64,000 nucleotides of DNA, taken from Chromobacterium paludis (GTDB lineage Bacteria > Pseudomonadota > Gammaproteobacteria > Burkholderiales > Chromobacteriaceae). Where the stretch lies: contig NZ_CP043473.1 in the NCBI RefSeq assembly GCF_008275125.1, forward strand, positions 2,728,001-2,792,000, written 5' to 3'. The notes below the pieces were generated by a model that saw only the letters and a program-made list of their open reading frames with translations, was not told where the DNA came from and searched no databases. Shown piece by piece: positions 20,666 through 29,452 of the stretch. The stretch's first letter is position 1, and each line of letters starts with the position of its first letter. Both the position numbers and the translations under genes were made by a program.

Positions 20666-22606
20666 TTATTTCCAGCGCCGCGCCCGCCTAGACCATTTCT
20701 TTTCACGCGCCGGATCGGCCTCGGATCGCCGGTAACGCAGTTCGATGTATTCATCGAGCAAGACTCTCAAGCTCAGGAAATCTTCGCGCGGCAGGCCTTG
20801 CGCCGCTTTCAGCATATCCAGCGGGCCATGCGAGGCCGGCACGACGATGCCGCGCCGGGCCAGCCCTTGCCGCAAGCCTGCCCATCCCGCCGCCAAAGGC
20901 GGCAGACCCGGCCGGCGCCGCCACCAAGCCAGCAGCGGCAGCATGGCCAGAGTCATGCCGATGAACAGGCCGCGCAGCACGCTGGACGCATCCACGCCGT
21001 CGCCCAGGCCCAGCCGCTGGAACAAGCCGCGCTGGCGATTGGCGTCGTACCCCACCACCCATTGCTGCCAGGCGAAATCGGCTGCCAGCCATTGCTGCCG
21101 CCAATAGCGCAGCCAGCGCGGCGGGAGCACCGCGCCTGCCGCGCCCTCATTGCGCAAGGCGGGCAGCGCCTGCTCCGCGCCTTGTTCCAGCCGTCCAGGC
21201 GAGACCGCCGCAGTCGGGTCCACGCGCAGCCAGCGCCGCGCTTTGGCCTGCCAGATTTCCGCCCAGGCATGGGCGTCGGACGAGCGCACCAGCCAGAACT
21301 TCCCCACCGGGTTGTATTCGCCGCCCTGATATCCCACCACCACGCGCGCCGGGATGCCGGCGGCGCGGGCGAGAAAGACAAAGGCCGAAGCATAGTGTTC
21401 GCAAAAGCCCTGCCGCGTTTCAAACAGAAACTGATCCTCCGGCTGTTCGCCCAGCAAGGGCGGCTGCAGGGTGTAGCGAAAACCTCCCAACCGCAGATGT
21501 CGCAATACCTCCTGCGCGAAACCCGCCTCGCTGCCCGCTCGCGCCGCCAGTTGCGCGGCCAGCGCCCGGCTCTTGGGATTGCCCGGCGGCAAGCGCGTGT
21601 AGAAGGCCCGAGCGCCATCGGACAAGTCCTCGCGCGCACCGGCGCCCAACAGGCTCGTCATCGCATAACGCGCCAACTCGCCCTGCCTGCGGTCCTGCCT
21701 CAGCACGCCGCCAACGGCGAAATGGCTGCCGGACGGCGCGTCCATAGGCATCTCCAATGCCGGCAGCCGCCCGCGGTCCGCCCGCAAGGTCAGGCTGTAT
21801 CGCACGGAGGCCGCGCCGGCCACCGGCATCGCCAGGGCCCTCCCCTCCCCAGCCCTATGCCAGCGCCGGCCGTCGAACACATCCAGCAGCATCGTCCGCC
21901 AATACATCTGGTCCTGCTTGGGCGCAGGGCCGTCGAACACCACACTGAAAGCCGGATCGCGGTTCAGGATCAGTCGGCTGATGCTGCCCGGCTCCATGTC
22001 CTCGCCCAGCCCGCTGCCGGCCGCAGACTGCTGCATCGGCATGCTCCACAAGGGCTCAGGCAGCCGCGGCATCAGCACGAACAACACCAGCATGATGGGC
22101 AGGGACAGCAACAAAGCCTGCGCCGCATTGCGCCAGCTGCCGCGCGGCAGGCCGCCGGCCAGCACGGCGGCGGCCCAGGTCAGCAACAGCATCGAGGCTA
22201 CCAGCCAAGCGGCCATCCATGGCGACTGGTCGAACAGCAGCGGCATGGCTGCCAGGAAGAAACCCAAGGCCAACAGCACGCGCCAATCGCGCAAGCTGGC
22301 CGTTTCATACGCCTTGAACGCGGTCAGCAACAGCAATAGCGCCACCCCGCCCTCGCGCCCGATCAGCGTACCCAGTTGCAGCCACGCGGCGCCGACGAAC
22401 AGGGCGAGCGCGGGCAACAATAGCCAGCGCGCCGGCAGGGCGTCACCGCGCCGGCTCAGCGCCATTCTGCCCAGCAGGGCCGCCATGCCCAGGAGAGGCA
22501 GCCAGGCCGGCAGATACCAGGCCAGCGGCAACAGGACCCAGACCAAGGCCCATAGCACGGGCGCATGACGCAGCCCTTGCCTCTCAGCCCTCACGACCGC
22601 CTCCAT
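20666..22606 (-). CDS. TgpA-type membrane transglutaminase-like protein
   Basis: Membrane protein of 646 residues with five or six N-terminal hydrophobic segments (about 13-185), a periplasmic transglutaminase-core domain and one more membrane segment near residue 555. The catalytic triad is visible: Cys in RQGFCEHYASAF, His in SSDAHAWAEIW and Asp in LRVDPTAA. In Pseudomonas the homologue TgpA is essential. It is the last gene of the moxR-DUF58-tgpA string, whose genes overlap by 17 and 23 bp. The substrate is not known. Confidence 0.93.
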   Translation of the reverse strand: MEAVVRAERQGLRHAPVLWALVWVLLPLAWYLPAWLPLLGMAALLGRMALSRRGDALPARWLLLPALALFVGAAWLQLGTLIGREGGVALLLLLTAFKAYETASLRDWRVLLALGFFLAAMPLLFDQSPWMAAWLVASMLLLTWAAAVLAGGLPRGSWRNAAQALLLSLPIMLVLFVLMPRLPEPLWSMPMQQSAAGSGLGEDMEPGSISRLILNRDPAFSVVFDGPAPKQDQMYWRTMLLDVFDGRRWHRAGEGRALAMPVAGAASVRYSLTLRADRGRLPALEMPMDAPSGSHFAVGGVLRQDRRQGELARYAMTSLLGAGAREDLSDGARAFYTRLPPGNPKSRALAAQLAARAGSEAGFAQEVLRHLRLGGFRYTLQPPLLGEQPEDQFLFETRQGFCEHYASAFVFLARAAGIPARVVVGYQGGEYNPVGKFWLVRSSDAHAWAEIWQAKARRWLRVDPTAAVSPGRLEQGAEQALPALRNEGAAGAVLPPRWLRYWRQQWLAADFAWQQWVVGYDANRQRGLFQRLGLGDGVDASSVLRGLFIGMTLAMLPLLAWWRRRPGLPPLAAGWAGLRQGLARRGIVVPASHGPLDMLKAAQGLPREDFLSLRVLLDEYIELRYRRSEADPAREKKWSRRARRWK

Positions 22607-23540
22607 GCAAGGCCAGCGCCGCCAGCGCGCGCTCGCGCTGGCGCGGCTGCGGCCCCACCTCGCCGTCCGGCAGGCAAAGGCGATATGGCTGGCGCAGTCT
22701 TTCGCACTGTTCCACCCGCCAGGCCATGCGCGATAGCCTGCGCTCCACGTCGGCCTCCTTGGCGTAATCCTCCCAGCGGATCAGCCTCATCGCGCTTCCC
22801 GCCTCGCCGACAAAGCGCTTGCTGGCCAGGGCATCCCGCTGCGCCAGCACTTTCCAGGCGATTTGCCGCGGCGTGTCGCCGTGCCGGTAAGCATCGAGGT
22901 GGGAAAAATCGTCCCCTGCGGGACGGCTGGCTCCGCCCTCGCCGCCCCCGCCCTCGCTCAAGCCGCGCGCGGCGTCCGGCAGCGGGGCGGGATAGACCAG
23001 CAGACGCGCCTCCAGCCGCAGAACCGCCCAAGCGCGGATCAGGCCGAAGGGCGCGTCGCTTTCCACCACGCACATCGGCAAGGCGAGCCAACCGCGGCGC
23101 GGCGCCGGCACGGCCAGCTCCAGCGCAAGGCCGGCATGCCCGGCCATGTCTTCTGCCGGCACGGCGATGTCCTGGTCCAGCGCCCGTACCGCCACCCGCC
23201 GGGGCACGGCCTGGGGATTGTCCAAGAACAGCTGGAAGCGCGCGGACTCGCCGGCAAAGACCGAGCCGCCCGGCTCGGCCGACACCGTCAAGCCCGAGAG
23301 CTGGCGAAAAGCCATCAGCACCGCCACCAGCTCCAGGCCGACGATCCAGAAGGCCAGGACGTAGGCCAGGCTGACCTGGTAATTGAGCGCGCCCACCCAT
23401 ACCGCCAGCGCCACCGCCAACATCAGCAGGCCAAAGCGCGTGGGCAGCAGATAGATGCGGCGCTGCGTCAGCTCGCAGCGCGCTTGCAAGGGCAAGCGCT
23501 TCAGCCACCAGCGCCGCAAAGACTCACGGAATGGCGACAT
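22584..23540 (-). CDS. DUF58 membrane-anchored protein
   Basis: 318 residues. Two adjacent hydrophobic segments near the N-terminus (FGLLMLAVALAVWVGALNY and YVLAFWIVGLELVAVLMAF) are followed by a cytoplasmic or periplasmic domain. The DUF58 signature is present (GDDFSHLDAYRHGDTPRQIAWK, SKRFVGE). These proteins are encoded next to MoxR ATPases and thought to be chaperoned by them. The start ATG at 23540 lies within the end of moxR. Function is unknown beyond the association. Confidence 0.92.
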   Translation of the reverse strand: MSPFRESLRRWWLKRLPLQARCELTQRRIYLLPTRFGLLMLAVALAVWVGALNYQVSLAYVLAFWIVGLELVAVLMAFRQLSGLTVSAEPGGSVFAGESARFQLFLDNPQAVPRRVAVRALDQDIAVPAEDMAGHAGLALELAVPAPRRGWLALPMCVVESDAPFGLIRAWAVLRLEARLLVYPAPLPDAARGLSEGGGGEGGASRPAGDDFSHLDAYRHGDTPRQIAWKVLAQRDALASKRFVGEAGSAMRLIRWEDYAKEADVERRLSRMAWRVEQCERLRQPYRLCLPDGEVGPQPRQRERALAALALHGGGREG

Positions 23541-24429
23541 GGGCCAGCAGCCGCTCCAGTTCCTGGCTCGCCTCGACGCCCGTCGTCGATTGCAGCCGGT
23601 GCGCCGCCACGGGCAAAAACACCGCCTTGACGTCCTCCGGCAGCAAGTGGTCGCGCCCCGACAGCAAAGCCCAGGCGCGCGCCGCCGCCACCAGCGCCTG
23701 GCCCGCCCGCGGGCTGAGCCCGGCGACAAACAGCCCCGGTCGGCGCGTCGCCTCCAGCAGCGCCAGCAGGTAATCCGCCAAGGCCGGGGTCACCGTCACC
23801 GCGGCAGCCTTTTGCTGCAGCGCCAGCAGCTCGTCGGGCGTCATCGCCGCCTCGAAGCGCGCCAACAGGGTCCGCCTGTCCTCGCCCATCAGCAGCGCCT
23901 TTTCCGCCTCGCGCGGCGGGTAGCCCAGCGAAATGCGCATCAGGAAGCGGTCCAGCTGCGATTCCGGCAGGGGAAACGTCCCCATCTGCTCGCCGGGATT
24001 CTGCGTGGCGATCACGAAAAACGGCGATGGCAAGGCGTGGGTGTCGCCGTCTATCGAAACCTGGCGCTCCTCCATCGCCTCCAGCAAGGCCGACTGCACC
24101 TTGGGCGAAGCGCGGTTGATCTCGTCGGCCAGCAGCAACTGGGTGAACACCGGCCCCTTGTGCAGCTCGAAGCGCGCGCTGTCGCGCTGGTAGATGTTGA
24201 CGCCCAGGATGTCGGCCGGCAGCAGGTCGCTGGTGAACTGCACGCGGCGATAATCCAGGCCCAGCACGCTGGCCAGACCGTGCGCCAGGGTGGTCTTGCC
24301 GACGCCGGGCACGTCGTCGATCAGGAGATGGCCGCGAGCCACCAGGCAGGCAAAAGCGAGGCGGATGGCTTGTGGCTTGCCCAGAATCAGCGTGTTCAGT
24401 TGCCGGTAGGCGAGGGAGAGTGATTGCAT
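23524..24429 (-). CDS. MoxR-family AAA+ ATPase
   Basis: Chaperone-like ATPase of 301 residues. Walker A is DVPGVGKTTLA, Walker B LLADEINRASPKVQ, and sensor region VIATQNPGEQMGTFPLPESQLDRFLMR. It starts MQSLSLAYRQLNTLILGK at ATG 24429; a longer reading from 24480 or 24537 is less typical. First gene of the operon with DUF58 and tgpA; it is divergent from the HDAC-like gene. Confidence 0.94.
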   Translation of the reverse strand: MQSLSLAYRQLNTLILGKPQAIRLAFACLVARGHLLIDDVPGVGKTTLAHGLASVLGLDYRRVQFTSDLLPADILGVNIYQRDSARFELHKGPVFTQLLLADEINRASPKVQSALLEAMEERQVSIDGDTHALPSPFFVIATQNPGEQMGTFPLPESQLDRFLMRISLGYPPREAEKALLMGEDRRTLLARFEAAMTPDELLALQQKAAAVTVTPALADYLLALLEATRRPGLFVAGLSPRAGQALVAAARAWALLSGRDHLLPEDVKAVFLPVAAHRLQSTTGVEASQELERLLAHVAIP

Positions 24430-24502
24430 TTGACCCCGGTTGCGCGCAGTATTTATCAAAATCACATATTCGCCATTCATTGTAAGCGCGTAGGGAGCGT
24501 CC

Positions 24503-25462
24503 GTGTTCACCTGGCTGAAAAACCGCCTGCAGCGCAACGGCCTGACGGCCTACATCACCCATCCGGAATGCCTGCAGCACAATATGGGCGTGGGCCACCC
24601 GGAATGCCCGGAACGGCTGACCGCGATCCGCGACCAGCTGATGGCCTCGCAGATTTTCGACAGTCTGCAGGAGGTCGAAGCGCCCGAGGTCACTTACGAG
24701 CAATTGGCGCGCGTCCACCCGCCGCGCTATGTCGAATACCTGGAAGCCTGCGCGCCCAGCGTCGGCACCTTCCGCCTGGATCCGGACACGGCCATGTCGC
24801 CCGGCACGCTGCCAGCGGCGCACCGCGCGGCCGGCGCCGTGGTGAAGGCGGTGGAACTGGTGGCGGAGGACAAGGCGCCCAATGCTTTCTGCGCCATCCG
24901 CCCACCCGGCCACCACGCCGAGAGCGACAAGGCGATGGGGTTCTGCTTCTTCAACAACATCGCCATCGGCGTGGCCCACGCGCTGGCCAAGTACAAGTTC
25001 GAGCGCGTGGCGGTGGTGGATTTCGACGTGCACCACGGCAACGGCACCGAGGAAATCCTGCACGACGACCCGCGCGTGCTGATGGTGTCCATCTTCCAGC
25101 ACCCGTTCTATCCCTATCGCGGCGACCAACCCATGGGGCCGAATATGCACAATGTGCCGCTGAAGGCCGGCAGCGGCGGGCGCGAGTTTCGCGAGGTTGT
25201 TGAGAACGTCTGGCTGCCGCTGCTGCATGAGTTCCAGCCGCAGATGCTGTTCATCTCGGCCGGCTTCGACGCCCACCGCGAGGACGATATGGGCTCCCTG
25301 GGGCTGACGGAAGCGGATTATGAATGGGTCACCCGCCACCTGCTGCAGATCGCCGACCAGTACTGCGCCGGCCGCGTGGTGTCGGTGCTGGAGGGCGGCT
25401 ATGATCTTTCCGCGCTGGGCCGCAGCGTGGCCGCCCATATCCGCGTGCTGTCGGATGGCTGA
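24503..25462 (+). CDS. Histone deacetylase-like (AcuC/AphA) amidohydrolase
   Basis: Zinc-dependent deacetylase of the arginase/HDAC fold, 319 residues. Active-site features: RPPGHHAESDKAMGFCFFNNIA, zinc ligands in DFDVHHGNGTEE, and the distal FISAGFDAHREDDMG. GTG start at 24503 preceded by TAGGGAG. Bacterial members act on acetylated polyamines, acetoin-related compounds or proteins; the substrate here is open. Its presence in the same region as a Pat-type acetyltransferase is suggestive but they are about 10 kb apart. Confidence 0.93.
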   Translation: MFTWLKNRLQRNGLTAYITHPECLQHNMGVGHPECPERLTAIRDQLMASQIFDSLQEVEAPEVTYEQLARVHPPRYVEYLEACAPSVGTFRLDPDTAMSPGTLPAAHRAAGAVVKAVELVAEDKAPNAFCAIRPPGHHAESDKAMGFCFFNNIAIGVAHALAKYKFERVAVVDFDVHHGNGTEEILHDDPRVLMVSIFQHPFYPYRGDQPMGPNMHNVPLKAGSGGREFREVVENVWLPLLHEFQPQMLFISAGFDAHREDDMGSLGLTEADYEWVTRHLLQIADQYCAGRVVSVLEGGYDLSALGRSVAAHIRVLSDG

Positions 25463-25490
25463 CGCCCCCCCTGAATCACAAAGGACTGCA

Positions 25491-26159
25491 ATGAAGAATT
25501 GGCTGCGCAATAATCGAGGCTTCCTGGTGTTCCTGCTGCTGTTCGGCCTGTTCCGCACCGCGGTGGCGGACTGGAACCCCATCCCATCCGGCTCCATGCG
25601 CCCCACCTTGCTGGAGGGCGACGTGGTGCTGGTGAACCGGCTGGCCTATGACCTGAAGCTGCCGCTAAGCAATATCATCCTGTATCGCACCGGCGAGCCG
25701 CAGCGCGGCGACATCGTCACCTTCTCCTCGCCCAAGGACGGCACGCGGCTGATCAAGCGCCTGGTCGCCGTGCCCGGCGACACGGTGGAAATGCGCCATG
25801 AGGAACTGGTCATCAATGGCCGCGCCGCCCATTACCAGCCCTTGCAGCAATTGAACGAAACCGTGGCGGACAACGTCACCCTGCCCGCGCTGCGGCTGCG
25901 GGAAAGCGGCGTGCTGCCGGCGCACCGCGTGCAATGGCTGGCCGGTGTCAACGCCCGCAGCAGCTTCGGTCCGATGACCATTCCGCCCGGCCAGTACCTG
26001 ATGCTGGGCGACAACCGCGACAACAGCGCCGACTCGCGTTACATCGGCCTGGTGCCGCGCAATCTGCTCATAGGCCGCGCTGTCGGCGTCATCGCCTCGG
26101 CCGACATCACCGGCGACTGGATGCCGCGCTGGAGCCGCTTCGCCAGCGACTTCCATTAA
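25491..26159 (+). CDS. lepB: Signal peptidase I
   Basis: Membrane-anchored serine protease that removes secretory signal peptides. 222 residues with a single N-terminal membrane segment. Catalytic Ser35 (PSGSMRPTL) and Lys89 (LIKRLVAVPGD) are present, plus GDNRDNSADSRYIGLVP. It is shorter at the N-terminus than E. coli LepB, which has two membrane spans. It follows the HDAC-like gene by 28 bp, and may be cotranscribed. A second, main lepB next to lepA may exist elsewhere (inference). Confidence 0.93.
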   Translation: MKNWLRNNRGFLVFLLLFGLFRTAVADWNPIPSGSMRPTLLEGDVVLVNRLAYDLKLPLSNIILYRTGEPQRGDIVTFSSPKDGTRLIKRLVAVPGDTVEMRHEELVINGRAAHYQPLQQLNETVADNVTLPALRLRESGVLPAHRVQWLAGVNARSSFGPMTIPPGQYLMLGDNRDNSADSRYIGLVPRNLLIGRAVGVIASADITGDWMPRWSRFASDFH

Positions 26160-26176
26160 CCCGGACTCCAGCAAAC

Positions 26177-26209
26177 AAAAAAAGCCGTCTCGCAAGACGG
26201 CTTTTTTGT
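26177..26209. terminator. Bidirectional terminator between lepB and plsY
   Basis: AAAAAAGCCGTCT / AGACGGCTTTTTT stem with short loop CGCA between the convergent genes; A- and T-runs on both sides. Confidence 0.95.
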
Positions 26210-26226
26210 TGGATGACAGCATGGCT

Positions 26227-26847
26227 TCAGCTGGCGTCGCTCTTATTGCCTATCTTGTCTTCCTCGCCGGTCATCAGTTTGATCAGATTGGACTTGTGGC
26301 GGTGTATCACCACGATGGCGATGATGATGCAGGTGCCGAAGTAAACGCTGTGCGGCCCGAGGATGAAAAAGGCGTACACCGGCACCAGCACGCAGGCGAC
26401 GATGGCGGACAGCGAGGAAATCTTCACCACGAAGGCCATGAACAGCCAGGTAGCGATGGCCGCCAGCGCCAGCGGCGCGCTGATCCCGAACAAGATGCCG
26501 ACGGCGGTGGCCACGCCCTTGCCGCCCTTGAAGCCGAAGAAAACCGGCCACATATGGCCGAACAGCACGGCCAGCGCGCACAGCGCGATGCCCTGCTCGC
26601 CCAGGCCATAACGCGGCCCCAGCCAGGCCGCCAGCGCCACCGCCACCCAGCCCTTCACGCCGTCGCCCAGCAAAGTCAGCGCGGCGGCCAATTTCTTGCC
26701 GCTGCGCAGCACATTGGTGGCGCCGGGGTTGCCCGAGCCATAGCTGCGCGGGTCGGCCATGCCCATCGCCTTGCTGACAATCACGGCGAAAGACAGCGAG
26801 CCGATCAGATAGGCCGCTAGGACGAAAGCGAATGCGGTCGTGGTCAT
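26227..26847 (-). CDS. plsY: Glycerol-3-phosphate acyltransferase PlsY
   Basis: Inner-membrane enzyme using acyl-phosphate to make lysophosphatidate. 206 residues, five hydrophobic segments. The motifs SGNPGATNVLRSGKK, FGFKGGKGVAT and the C-terminal HRHKSNLIKLMTGEE are typical. It is divergent from folB. Confidence 0.96.
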   Translation of the reverse strand: MTTTAFAFVLAAYLIGSLSFAVIVSKAMGMADPRSYGSGNPGATNVLRSGKKLAAALTLLGDGVKGWVAVALAAWLGPRYGLGEQGIALCALAVLFGHMWPVFFGFKGGKGVATAVGILFGISAPLALAAIATWLFMAFVVKISSLSAIVACVLVPVYAFFILGPHSVYFGTCIIIAIVVIHRHKSNLIKLMTGEEDKIGNKSDAS

Positions 26848-26929
26848 GGTGGTGGTGTGTCCGTTGGATTAGAATACGAAGTTTCGGATTTTACGGTATC
26901 GGGCGGCAAAGCCCAACCTCCACGGACTG

Positions 26930-27289
26930 ATGGACATCATATTCCTGCGCGAAGTGCGCGCCGACACGGTAATCGGCGTGTACGACTGGGAGCGCACCGC
27001 CGCCCAGACCATAGAAATCGACCTGGAAATCGGCATTCCCAGCGACACGCCCTGCCATAGCGACAATATCGGCGACACCATACACTACGGCGTGGTGGTG
27101 GAGCGGCTGCGCCAGTCGCTGCAGGAGCAGCACTTCTTGCTGCTGGAAGCCTTGGCCGAGCACATCGCCAAAATGGTGCGCGAGGAATTCGGCGCGCCCT
27201 GGGTCCGCGTGGCGGTCACCAAGCTGGGCATCCTGCCCGGCGTCAAGCGCGTGGGTGTGCAGATAGAACGCGGCCACCGGCCGCATTGA
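26930..27289 (+). CDS. folB: Dihydroneopterin aldolase
   Basis: Folate pathway: 7,8-dihydroneopterin to 6-hydroxymethyl-dihydropterin plus glycolaldehyde. 119 residues. Signature blocks are LREVRADTVIGVYDWER, the HYGVVVERL segment and the catalytic lysine-containing KLGILPGVKRVGVQIER. plsY-folB divergence is common in proteobacteria. Confidence 0.95.
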   Translation: MDIIFLREVRADTVIGVYDWERTAAQTIEIDLEIGIPSDTPCHSDNIGDTIHYGVVVERLRQSLQEQHFLLLEALAEHIAKMVREEFGAPWVRVAVTKLGILPGVKRVGVQIERGHRPH

Positions 27290-27295
27290 GGACGA

Positions 27296-27583
27296 TCAGT
27301 CGGTATTGAAGCGCAGCTTCAAGCCGACGTCCTTGTTGTGCATCTTGAGGGTCAGATGAGTACGCTTGCCCAGGTTCAGATTCGGCACCAGGCGCAAGGT
27401 ATGGCCGTCCGCGTCTCTTTCCAGCCGCACCGGCCCCAGCTGCAAACCCTGCGGCTGCAGGTCCTGTTTCTGCACCTCGGGATCGCGTGGCGAAGCGCAC
27501 ATCATGGCATGCGGCATGCAGGCCGCCGCGGCGGCTCCGCATTCCAAACCCAAGGCCAGCGATAGCAGCAGACGACAGACCAT
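27296..27583 (-). CDS. Small secreted protein of unknown function
   Basis: 95 residues with a plausible signal peptide (VCRLLLSLALGLECGAAAAA, then CMPHAM). The mature part has Cys pairs near its start and a beta-rich C-terminus (LRLVPNLNLGKRTHLTLKMHNKDVGLKLRF). No family recognised. It ends 6 bp from the convergent folB. Confidence 0.7.
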   Translation of the reverse strand: MVCRLLLSLALGLECGAAAAACMPHAMMCASPRDPEVQKQDLQPQGLQLGPVRLERDADGHTLRLVPNLNLGKRTHLTLKMHNKDVGLKLRFNTD

Positions 27584-27652
27584 GACCGGACTCCATCCAT
27601 CGATACTTCTATCATGGACCAAGCCGGACCGGCGTCAAGAATAGTCACGCGC

Positions 27653-28042
27653 TTAACAATTTCGCATGAAATCAGCGGTATTGTAGAAAGCTTTCAGCAG
27701 TTTTTCCTTCAGCCAATCCTCCACCACCAGCTCATCCACCGCCTGTCGCATGCAGCGCATCCACTGGTCGCGCGCGACGTCATTGACGGCAAACGGCATA
27801 TGGCGCATGCGCAACCGCGGATGGCCGAAAGCTTCCATGTACAAGGCTGGGCCGCCCAGCCAGCCGGACAGAAACATGAACAGTTTCTGCCTGGACCCCG
27901 CCAGATCGGCCGGATGCATGTCGCGCAGCGCCTTCACCTCAGGCTCCTTGTCCATGATGTCGTAAAACCGCTCAGCCAGCCAACGCACCACCCCTTCGCC
28001 GCCCAACAGCTGATACGGCGTCATTTCCTGCACATCGCTCAT
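27653..28042 (-). CDS. Truncated haemoglobin, group II
   Basis: 129-residue 2-on-2 globin. The start MSDVQEMTPYQLLGGEGVVRWLAERFY, the Gly-rich FLSGWLGGP turn, the proximal His in AFGHPRLRMRHMPF and the Trp in ARDQWMRCM (G8) are standard for TrHbII (GlbO type). It binds haem and oxygen/NO-type ligands; the physiological role is not shown. It follows dadA by 53 bp and might be cotranscribed. Confidence 0.92.
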   Translation of the reverse strand: MSDVQEMTPYQLLGGEGVVRWLAERFYDIMDKEPEVKALRDMHPADLAGSRQKLFMFLSGWLGGPALYMEAFGHPRLRMRHMPFAVNDVARDQWMRCMRQAVDELVVEDWLKEKLLKAFYNTADFMRNC

Positions 28043-28095
28043 TTCCACTCCAGATGCCGGCGCGCCGCGCCGGCGTAAAACGGCCCCCGCGGCGC

Positions 28096-29352
28096 TCACA
28101 AACCGCGAAAGGCGAAATCCAGCTGCGGCCGCAGACCGCTGATGATCTCGGCCAGCGCGCGGCCCGAGCCGGCGGCCTCGGTCCAGCCCAGCGTGCCGTG
28201 GCCGGTATTCAAATACAAGCGGCCGATGCCGCTCTTGCCGATCAAGGGCACATTGCCCGGCGTGGCCGGCCGCAGGCCGCTCCAGAAGCGGGCTCGCTCC
28301 CAGGCGCAAGCCTCTGGAAACAGGGCGCGGCCTCGCCGCAGCAAGGCCTCGCAGCGCGTCAGATTGAGGCTGGAGCAATAGCCGGACAGCTCCGCCGTGC
28401 CGGCGATGCGCAGCTCGTCGCCCAGCCGGCTGAACACCAGCTTGTGCGCCTCGTCGGTGATGCTGACCATGGGCGCCGAGGCGATGCTCTTGATCGGCAC
28501 CGTGGCGGAATAACCCTTGGCCGGATAGATGGGCAGCCGCAGGCCCAGCGGCGCGGTGAGCAAGGGGGAATGGCTGCCCAGCGCCAGCACATAGGCGTCC
28601 GCCGTGATCCGGTCGTAAGCGCCGTCCGGCCCCGTCACCGACACCCCGCCGATGGCGCCATCGACCAGGTCCAAGGCATTGACCCGCGTATTGTAACGGA
28701 AGGCCACGCCCAGTCCCGCCGCGGCCTCCGCTACGCCGCGCGTGAACAGGTGCACGTCGCCTGACTCGTCATCCGGACACCAGCTGGCGCCAGCCAGCTG
28801 CGGCAGCACCGGCTCCAGCGCCGGCTCCAGCGCCAGCAGCTGATCGGGCATCAGGATGCGCTTGTCGACGCCGGCCTGGCGCATGCGCGCCGCGGTCCGT
28901 TCCGCCTGGGCCAGCTGTCCGGCACTGTAATGCAGGGTCAGGATGCCGCGCGACAAGCGACGATAGGCGATGCCGGTCTCTTCGCGCAGCTGGCGCATGG
29001 CATCGCGGCTATACAGCCCCAGCGCCACCATCTGCCGCATATTGCGGTGGTCGCGTCCCGGCAGGCATTCACACAGAAAATCCATTATCCAGCGCCATTG
29101 CGCCGGGTCCAGGCGGGGACGGAACAACAAGGGGGCGTCGTCGCGCCACAGCCAGCGCAGCACCTGCCAGGGCGCGCGCGGATTGGCCCAGGGTTCGGAC
29201 TGGCTGACCGACAGCTGGCCGCCGTTGGCAAAGCTGGTTTCGCGCGCCGCGCCGCAAGCCCTCTCCACCACCACCACCTCATGGCCCATTCTGGCCAGGA
29301 ACCAGGCCGTGGACACCCCTACCACGCCGGCTCCGAGTACCGCCACTCGCAT
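28096..29352 (-). CDS. dadA: D-amino acid dehydrogenase small subunit
   Basis: FAD-dependent membrane-associated enzyme oxidising D-amino acids (D-Ala to pyruvate). 418 residues; N-terminal FAD motif VAVLGAGVVGVSTAWFLARMGHEVVVVE, NGGQLSVSQSEPWANP and the C-terminal NTGHGTLGWTEAAGSGRALAE. No alanine racemase gene adjacent, so the substrate range is inferred. ATG at 29352 is directly at the Rossmann fold. Confidence 0.94.
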   Translation of the reverse strand: MRVAVLGAGVVGVSTAWFLARMGHEVVVVERACGAARETSFANGGQLSVSQSEPWANPRAPWQVLRWLWRDDAPLLFRPRLDPAQWRWIMDFLCECLPGRDHRNMRQMVALGLYSRDAMRQLREETGIAYRRLSRGILTLHYSAGQLAQAERTAARMRQAGVDKRILMPDQLLALEPALEPVLPQLAGASWCPDDESGDVHLFTRGVAEAAAGLGVAFRYNTRVNALDLVDGAIGGVSVTGPDGAYDRITADAYVLALGSHSPLLTAPLGLRLPIYPAKGYSATVPIKSIASAPMVSITDEAHKLVFSRLGDELRIAGTAELSGYCSSLNLTRCEALLRRGRALFPEACAWERARFWSGLRPATPGNVPLIGKSGIGRLYLNTGHGTLGWTEAAGSGRALAEIISGLRPQLDFAFRGL

Positions 29353-29452
29353 CCCGCCTCCATCGAAAAAAGACGAAGGGCAAGACTCGCTTGCCCGTTC
29401 AGTGCGGAATGTTAAAGCCAAATGTCCGCGGCTGCGACCATTTTGTCGGACA